Shown piece after piece: positions 60,501 to 64,000 of a DNA stretch of 64,000 bases (positions are counted from its first letter, which is position 1; every line of letters begins with the position of its first letter). The notes below the pieces were generated by a model. The model saw nothing but the letters and a program-made list of their open reading frames with translations. It was not told the DNA's origin and did not search any database. Both the position numbers and the translations under genes were made by a program. The stretch is from Oxyruncus cristatus (taxonomy: Eukaryota; Chordata; Aves; Passeriformes; Cotingidae), in NCBI GenBank assembly GCA_013399855.1, contig VXAY01004755.1, forward strand, positions 1,224,553 through 1,288,552. Reading direction: 5' to 3'.

Positions 60501-62865
60501 GAATGCCCAAGGAAACCGTGGATGAGCTGCAGGCTGAGCTGGGAGCAAAGCAGGCCCATCCCCCCAGACAGGCTGTGCCCACACTGTGTGTGAAGCTCCA
60601 CAAGAGCTCCTCAGCAGCACTGGAGCTGTGCTCCAAGGTACAGCAGGAGTTGTCATCTCTGTGCCAAGGGATTCCACTGGAGATCACTAATCCCCATCCT
60701 GCTCTACACTCCCAGCAGGCAGAAGGGCACTGAGCCAGATCCTCTCCCGCTGTAGCATCTCTGTACCAAGGGCGAGTGTGTCCTGCTGCCTCTCTGCAGG
60801 CACAGCAACAGTTCTGGAAGCAGCAGGGAAGATATTGGAGCACTGTCTGATTTTGGAAAGAGTTCCTCGAGCGCCAGCTCCCAGTGGGCCCCCTTTCAGA
60901 ACCTCAGCTACACCAACCCCAGAGATGCTTTTCCATCTCCCGCTGAGTTCCCAGCCTGTGCACCCCCAAAGCTGCCGAGGGGAGCAGAGCTGCTGTGTGA
61001 TGAACACCCGCTGCTGTACCTGCGCTGTGCTTCCCCAGGTGTTTGAAGAGCAAGATTTGCCTCTTCACACCTCCAGTGCACCCCTTTTTACCTGCAGCTT
61101 GGACCACTGGATCCTGCCCACGCAGCGGGCTGCGTTCCTCCAGGCGTGCTTGGCCCCGTAGATGAGCTCGGTGTCCCGCAGCTGGTACGTGTCAGTGGCT
61201 TCAATCTCCTTGGTCACCTCCTCCAGCCTTTCCATGTGGGCTTTGGAGCCAGATCTGGGTGGGTGGGGAGCAGAGGAGGTGGCACTTTGGGTGCTCTCCA
61301 CCTGGGCGTGAGTTCTTCCTTCCTTAAGCACGTGTGTGCTCATACACCCACACAACCACACACCCACACCCACTCCCACACCCACACACAAACGTGTGTG
61401 CTTTCAGGTGAGAGATGACCAAGGACAAGTGGGAGAGGTCAATGATTGGCACAGACACACAACAAAACCAAACACTGTGGAGGAAACTCCACTGAAGAAG
61501 CAGCTGCTCGTGGAGCACCCGAGTCCCACCCTGCTTTGACTCACAAGTGTGAAAGATTGGACCATAGAATCATTGAATCCCAGAACGGTTTGGGTTGGAA
61601 GGGACCTTAAAGATCCTCTCATCCTACCCCCTACTATGGGCAGGGACACCTTCCCCTAGCCCAGGTTGCTCCAACCTGGCCTTGGACACTTCCAAGGATG
61701 GGGCAGCCACAGCTTCTCTGGGCAATCTGTACCAGGGCCTCCCCACCCTCACAGGGGGGAATTTTTTCCCTAATATCTAGTCTAAACCTACTCTCTGTCA
61801 GTTTGAAGCCACAGCACCTTGTCCTGTCACTCCAAGCCCCTGCAAATAATCTCTCTCCATCTTTCTTGTAGCTTCCTTCAAGTACTGGGAGGTCACCCCG
61901 AAGCTTTCTATTCTCCAGGCTGAACAATCCCCATTCTCTCAGCCTTTCCTCATAGGAGAGCTGCTCCAGCCCTCTGATCATCTTGGTGCCTCCTCTGGAC
62001 TCGCTCCAAAAGCTCCACGTCCTGCCTGTGCTGGGGACCCCACAGCTGGATGTAGAGCTTGAGGTGTGACGTGTGACACCTCGGCAGCAGCAGCAGCCTC
62101 GGGCTGTGACCTTCTCCAGCCAGTACTTACCTCTTTATGGAGGAGTAGTACTGGTCAATGAAGTCCTTGGCCAACAGGAGCACCTCCCCCTTTGTCCTGG
62201 TGTCTTCTGACTTGCGGATGTGAGGGCTGGGGGTCATTACTGAGCCCATGCAGATCTGCTCGGTGCAGGCGGTGGCCTGGTGGGACAGGAGGGGACACGT
62301 GTGTCAGGGGTCACTGCAGCACCCTTGGCTACCTGGGCTGGGCTGGGGGAAGTCAGTGATTCCTACACGGAGGTTGGTGGTATCTTTTACCAAACAGGGA
62401 CATTTACAGCGTATTTGTTTCCACCCCTGTTGTTAACGCTGTGTGAGACAGCTCAGGCGTGTGCGGTCAACTCTGGTCCCATCCTGCAGGGGTGATCAGG
62501 GCTCATGGGATTCTTGCCCCAACTTGGCATGAAGTCAAATGCTCTTCCTTATTTATCCCAAGTGGACTTGCCTCTCCCCCAGAGGTTTGAAATTCCAGCC
62601 CTCCTGGACACCGGACTGACCCGAATTCATCCACTTGTGCATTCGCGGGTAAAACAACCTTGGGAACGCTGTGATCCACTCAGCCCTGCCCAGACAACTT
62701 CTGGCCAGTCCCATCAGCTGTACTCACCATGGCAGTCTTGAGGTGCAGGGTGTCGTGGAGCACAGAGCCCGTCTCCCAGTTCTTGATCTTCACAAACCGC
62801 GGGCACTTGGAAGGGCTCCCGTTGACCGTGTTCTTGGTCGGGGACTGACGCCCGGATGGAGGTGG
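39967..62865 (-). CDS. NOS1: NOS1, neuronal nitric oxide synthase (human exons 4-29; C-terminal 1153 residues)
   Basis: Makes NO and citrulline from L-arginine, NADPH and O2; a homodimer activated by Ca2+/calmodulin. Twenty-six minus-strand exons, listed separately, total 3462 nt and join in frame with GT-AG introns. Visible landmarks in order: Zn-site CTEQIC, heme-ligand [10 protein letters not shown], substrate-site GWYMGTE, calmodulin site [24 protein letters not shown]-loop ATETGKS, FMN-domain autoinhibitory loop, FAD motifs RYYS and GVCSS, NADPH motif [14 protein letters not shown], and the C-terminal [12 protein letters not shown] with its regulatory tail. The mammalian protein is 1434 residues; the missing roughly 280 (PDZ domain, exons 2-3) lie beyond 64000. 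The exon count from the end equals the 29-exon human gene. Confidence 0.97.
40870..40988 (-). CDS. NOS1: NOS1 exon 28
   Basis: Encodes [20 protein letters not shown] then [19 protein letters not shown] and GA of a split Glu codon. It holds the aromatic Phe (DIF) that stacks on FAD and the C-terminal regulatory tail. Acceptor TGTCCCTCAG, donor GTGAGT. Reading straight through the donor gives a false early stop. Confidence 0.96.
41987..42181 (-). CDS. NOS1: NOS1 exon 27 (NADPH-binding)
   Basis: Encodes [40 protein letters not shown] and [20 protein letters not shown], then [14 protein letters not shown] is part of the NADPH-binding subdomain. Exactly 65 codons; acceptor CTCCCTCAG, donor GTGAGC. 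Confidence 0.96.
42593..42665. repeat. 20-bp tandem repeat in NOS1 intron 26
   Basis: Three to four copies of GGGCTGTGCCCTGGGAATGG head to tail. Confidence 0.9.
42781..42929 (-). CDS. NOS1: NOS1 exon 26
   Basis: Encodes [40 protein letters not shown] and YSREPDKPK, including the NADPH-contacting FGCRQS and YSREP segments. Acceptor TCGCCCAG, donor GTGTGT. Confidence 0.96.
43126..43247 (-). CDS. NOS1: NOS1 exon 25 (NADPH pyrophosphate motif)
   Basis: Encodes [54 protein letters not shown] is the NADPH-binding signature of the reductase. Acceptor GTGTGCAG, donor GTGGGT; 122 nt. Confidence 0.96.
43511..43598 (-). CDS. NOS1: NOS1 exon 24 (FAD domain)
   Basis: Encodes [20 protein letters not shown] then EVVPCFVR, containing the GVCSS FAD-contact motif. 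Acceptor CCTCCCAG, donor GTAAGTG. Confidence 0.96.
44260..44470 (-). CDS. NOS1: NOS1 exon 23 (FAD domain)
   Basis: Encodes [60 protein letters not shown] and [19 protein letters not shown] is the RxYS FAD-binding motif. Acceptor TGGCTGCAG, donor GTACCG. Confidence 0.96.
44717..44886 (-). CDS. NOS1: NOS1 exon 22
   Basis: Encodes [40 protein letters not shown] and [16 protein letters not shown], the connecting domain of the reductase. Acceptor CTCCTGGCAG, donor GTAAGG. Confidence 0.96.
45383..45576 (-). CDS. NOS1: NOS1 exon 21
   Basis: Encodes [40 protein letters not shown] and [20 protein letters not shown], then [13 protein letters not shown] marks the FAD-domain N-terminal part. The acceptor CTTTCCCCGTAG is continuous with the pyrimidine minisatellite of the preceding intron; donor GTAACC. 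Confidence 0.96.
45580..46040. repeat. 34-bp purine/pyrimidine minisatellite forming the NOS1 intron 20 acceptor tract
   Basis: Tandem copies of a 34-bp unit (GGAAAGGAGGGAAAGCAGGG plus TGCGTTTTGGGGGA on the plus strand) fill this interval; one-base-shorter variants occur. About six copies are visible left of the gap 45776-45925 and about three right of it. On the transcribed sense the units are pyrimidine-rich and contain no AG. Confidence 0.95.
45776..45925. other. Assembly gap (150 N) inside the minisatellite
   Basis: The gap interrupts the 34-bp array, so the true copy number is unknown. Confidence 0.99.
46453..46531 (-). CDS. NOS1: NOS1 exon 20
   Basis: Encodes [20 protein letters not shown] then QSPKS, the linker between the FMN and FAD modules. 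Acceptor CTCCTCAG, donor GTAGGA; 79 nt with both end codons split. Confidence 0.95.
47253..47391 (-). CDS. NOS1: NOS1 exon 19
   Basis: Encodes [40 protein letters not shown] and APELTQ, the end of the FMN domain. Acceptor GTGCTGCAG, donor GTATGG. Confidence 0.96.
47764..47938 (-). CDS. NOS1: NOS1 exon 18 (FMN domain)
   Basis: Encodes [40 protein letters not shown] and [32 protein letters not shown] is the flavodoxin-fold FMN-binding stretch. Acceptor TCTCCGCAG, donor GTAAAG. Confidence 0.96.
48137..48253 (-). CDS. NOS1: NOS1 exon 17 (autoinhibitory loop)
   Basis: Encodes [38 protein letters not shown]. This is the FMN-domain insert that restrains electron transfer without calmodulin and distinguishes NOS1/NOS3 from NOS2 (known). 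Ser-rich, with kinase-site-like sequence. Acceptor GTTTGCAG, donor GTAAAG. Confidence 0.96.
48254..51210 (-). other. NOS1: NOS1 intron 16 (3 kb; would host the nNOS-mu exon)
   Basis: Mammals splice a 102-nt muscle exon between exons 16 and 17. I see no minus-strand segment here resembling that insert. The intron holds one CR1 fragment and an AT-richer, possibly conserved stretch around 50410-50760. Confidence 0.5.
49535..49722 (+). mobile_element. CR1 LINE 3' end
   Basis: Reads AGGTTGCCCAGAGAAGCTGT, later GGGGTGGAACTGGGTGGTCT and CCAACCCAAACCATTCCATG with an ATTCTGTGAT tail. A standard 5'-truncated CR1. Confidence 0.92.
51211..51269 (-). CDS. NOS1: NOS1 exon 16
   Basis: Encodes [19 protein letters not shown] plus two bases of a Lys codon, a 59-nt exon. 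Acceptor TTCCTGCAG, donor GTAAGAG. In mammals the muscle nNOS-mu insert is spliced in after this exon. Confidence 0.95.
51674..51778 (-). CDS. NOS1: NOS1 exon 15 (FMN domain)
   Basis: Encodes [20 protein letters not shown] then [28 protein letters not shown] is an FMN-binding loop. Exactly 35 codons; acceptor CTCCCAG, donor GTAGGA. Confidence 0.96.
52195..52339 (-). CDS. NOS1: NOS1 exon 14 (CaM site end, FMN P-loop)
   Basis: Encodes [40 protein letters not shown] and FKHAFDAK. It completes the calmodulin helix and holds the ATETGKS FMN-phosphate loop. Acceptor TTGCTTCCTAG, donor GTATTG. Confidence 0.96.
52340..55056 (-). other. NOS1: NOS1 intron 13
   Basis: No exon or gene recognised. It contains a 4-N gap at 53939-53942 between two similar pyrimidine-rich segments, then a poly-T run ending at about 54000. 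The rest is unremarkable unique sequence. Confidence 0.6.
53939..53942. other. 4-base assembly gap with homopolymer flanks
   Basis: NNNN joins two look-alike segments (CCTTTTCCCTCCATCAGG and CCTTTTCCCCCCTCCAGG), followed by a T-run of about 22. Probably a repeat or homopolymer the assembler could not resolve. Confidence 0.95.
55057..55142 (-). CDS. NOS1: NOS1 exon 13 (calmodulin-binding segment)
   Basis: Encodes [20 protein letters not shown] then AIGFKKLA. The basic amphipathic helix [20 protein letters not shown] spans the junction with exon 14. One residue (K for mammalian E in AEAV) differs. Acceptor CTCTCCAG, donor GTAAGTAC. Confidence 0.95.
56263..56457 (-). CDS. NOS1: NOS1 exon 12 (oxygenase)
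   Basis: Encodes [60 protein letters not shown] and SFEYQ. It covers the tetrahydrobiopterin and dimer-interface region and is nearly identical to mammals. Acceptor CTCCCAACAG, donor GTACTG. Confidence 0.97.
57137..57238 (-). CDS. NOS1: NOS1 exon 11 (oxygenase)
   Basis: Encodes [20 protein letters not shown] then [14 protein letters not shown]; 34 whole codons. Acceptor GTTTTATTGCAG, donor GTACCT. Confidence 0.96.
57501..57539. repeat. (CA)n microsatellite, about 19 units
   Basis: Uninterrupted CA dinucleotides in NOS1 intron 10. A more degenerate CA-rich tract is at about 61345-61395. Confidence 0.98.
58019..58193 (-). CDS. NOS1: NOS1 exon 10 (substrate site)
   Basis: Encodes [40 protein letters not shown] and [18 protein letters not shown]. 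The Glu in GWYMGTE binds the L-arginine guanidinium (rat Glu592 equivalent). Acceptor TCCTGGCAG, donor GTAATT. Confidence 0.97.
58597..58736 (-). CDS. NOS1: NOS1 exon 9 (oxygenase)
   Basis: Encodes [40 protein letters not shown] and VPIRHP plus two bases. Acceptor TCCCATAG, donor GTAAGT. Confidence 0.96.
59231..59372 (-). CDS. NOS1: NOS1 exon 8 (oxygenase)
   Basis: Encodes [40 protein letters not shown] and ANVELTE. Acceptor CCTTCCAG, donor GTACCG. Confidence 0.96.
59835..59926 (-). CDS. NOS1: NOS1 exon 7 (oxygenase)
   Basis: Encodes [20 protein letters not shown] then [10 protein letters not shown]. Acceptor CCTGTTGCAG, donor GTGAGCC. Confidence 0.96.
60295..60445 (-). mobile_element. CR1 LINE 3' end
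   Basis: On the plus strand AATCATAGAAGCGTTTTGGG, TTGGAAGAGG and CCTGGCCTTGGACACTTCCA mark an inverted, 5'-truncated CR1 in NOS1 intron 6. Confidence 0.9.
61092..61254 (-). CDS. NOS1: NOS1 exon 6 (heme-ligand Cys)
   Basis: Encodes [40 protein letters not shown] and [14 protein letters not shown]. The Cys in [10 protein letters not shown] is the proximal heme thiolate (rat Cys415 equivalent); Ala replaces the mammalian Ser two residues before it. Acceptor CCCACCCAG, donor GTAAAA. Confidence 0.97.
61560..62075 (-). mobile_element. CR1 LINE fragment, about 515 bp
   Basis: The longest CR1 copy here. The plus strand begins ATAGAATCATTGAATCCCAG and TTTGGGTTGGAAGGGACCTT, and continues through CAGGCTGAACAATCCCCATT. 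It fills most of NOS1 intron 5 and ends about 55 bp from the exon 5 donor. Confidence 0.92.
62131..62276 (-). CDS. NOS1: NOS1 exon 5 (zinc site)
   Basis: Encodes [40 protein letters not shown] and DQYYSSIK. The two Cys of CTEQIC form half of the dimer-interface zinc tetrathiolate (rat Cys326/331 equivalents). Acceptor CCACCAG, donor GTAAGTAC. Confidence 0.96.
62728..62865 (-). CDS. NOS1: NOS1 exon 4 (first NOS1 exon visible)
   Basis: Encodes [40 protein letters not shown] and HLKTAM. It matches the mammalian linker entering the oxygenase domain, with a small insertion (TV) in KNGSP. Acceptor GTTGTCCAG, donor GTGAGTAC; 46 whole codons. Confidence 0.95.
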
Positions 62866-64000
62866 CTGGACAACAGGGAACACCAGGAACGAGGTCAGAT
62901 ACAGAGAAAGGTCACAACAGCGGGCAGCAGCTTGCGTTAGAGGACGCCTGCACCTAAATTCCAGTGGTAATATGGTGAGACAAGGTGTATTATCCAAATA
63001 TTTGGCATTTTTGGGGGGAACTACAACGGGGCAGCCAACTCTTAACGCAACGGAGAAGTCATGTCAGGTTATGGGACAGCCAAACCTGTAGAAGAGGAGA
63101 TAAAAACAGAGGTAAAACTGGCTGAGAAGGATGTCGTGTGGAAGACCTCTGCAATGGATTGGACGTTCCCTTCCAAGGAGCATCACCTGCCCAAGTTCTG
63201 CAGGTGCCCAGCTCTGCCTTGCTGGCTGGAGCACTGTGAGACATGGCTAACAGCTGGTCATTCCTCTGAGCAAGCCAAGGGCACTTCTCCTTTGACAGCA
63301 GTGCTGGAAGATCCTAGGAATAAGGATGGGTAAATTATGCAAGTGGGAGGGCTGCTGACTCATGCATGGTTGGATACATCAGCTCAGCTCCGAGCCTCCA
63401 GCCCTCCCTGGTGCTCTACTGGGTGTGCTCATCCAGCACTTCTCGAGTGCTGTGCCAACAGGAGAGGAGTCTCAGCCAGCACAGAGCTTGTGAGGAGAAG
63501 AACTGGTTACAAGTGCTTCTTTTTGCACGTTTTCACGGATAAAATCTGAATTTTCTACTGTGGCCCTTATTCACCCCAAGCTCTTAAAAGCTTAAGGAGC
63601 TTGCAGTGTCTGCCAGCGTGCCGTGGACAGGGAGCTCTGCAGCACCTCTGGAAAGCAGGGATGTTTCTCCTAGGAATCAAATCTTGCAGGAGGAGGTAAT
63701 TACATCACTGTGACCTCAACGCTGTCACTGCAGGTTTCAGGGGGAGATCCGTTCCCCCCCAGAGCGTCCTGGCAAAACCTGTTTGCATTGGGCACCACTT
63801 CAGGACTTAAACCTCTGCCAATTATACCTGAGCCTGGACTGAGCTTGCTGTAACCTTCCTACATGAATCCTGTGGCTGGCGTCCCTTTCCAATCCACCTG
63901 TGAGGGTTGTTTTGGAGATGGCACCGCCCTCAGCAGAGCTGTGCAGAGTCTCACCCTCCTTTTCGGGGGTTCTGGGCCCACGTCACAGTTGCACTGGCAG
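62866..64000 (-). other. NOS1: NOS1 intron 3, part
   Basis: No exon is recognised. The next upstream exon should end in a sequence like mammalian NNPYSEKEQ, which I do not see before the window ends. Confidence 0.6.

Noticed and set aside
63954..64000. Possible NOS1 exon at the right edge (minus-strand PEPPKRR followed by GGTGAG)
   Set aside because: A donor-like GGTGAG is present, but the residues do not resemble the expected end of NOS1 exon 3.
1..64000. tRNA, rRNA, CRISPR array, riboswitch, phage or other prokaryote-type systems
   Set aside because: None seen. The window is vertebrate intron-rich DNA with CR1 repeats.

Overview
The window is vertebrate nuclear DNA, almost certainly from a bird. 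Evidence: CR1-type LINE 3' ends are scattered throughout, introns are compact, CpG-island promoters end in assembly gaps, and the gene order NOS1-FBXO21-TESC is the conserved vertebrate order. All three genes are on the minus strand, so transcription runs from high to low coordinates. I cannot name the species; a songbird is plausible.

Layout by increasing coordinate. (1) TESC (tescalcin): only exon 2 is visible (844-913). A 20-bp minisatellite abuts its 5' splice site. Exon 1 and the promoter must lie in or beside the 555-bp gap at 4417-4971, inside a CpG-rich stretch. Exons 3 onward are off the left edge. (2) GC-rich minisatellites (about 5040-5545), then intergenic DNA and the FBXO21 3' UTR. 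(3) FBXO21: exons 2-12 (26709 down to 10700) were rebuilt with canonical splice sites and a frame that closes at every junction. Exon 1, with the F-box, falls in the CpG-island gap 29316-29933. (4) Repeat-rich spacer 29934-32480: a promoter minisatellite, a minisatellite born inside a CR1 element, and a third array. (5) NOS1 (neuronal nitric oxide synthase): probable long 3' UTR (about 32480-39966), then 26 coding exons, matching human exons 29 back to 4, from 39967 to 62865. Together they encode 1153 residues: the end of the N-terminal linker, the oxygenase domain, the calmodulin site, and the FMN, FAD and NADPH modules. The PDZ end lies beyond 64000.

Functionally these are three unrelated housekeeping or neuronal genes kept in ancestral order: a Ca2+-binding regulator, an SCF ubiquitin-ligase receptor and the Ca2+/calmodulin-dependent NO synthase. 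I found no new gene system, RNA gene, CRISPR array or complete mobile element. The most unusual items are structural: a perfect 37-bp inverted repeat in FBXO21 intron 11, a NOS1 intron whose acceptor tract is a pyrimidine minisatellite with no AG for about 465 bp, a CR1-derived array that keeps the reverse-transcriptase reading frame, and a 16-nt terminal coding exon in NOS1.
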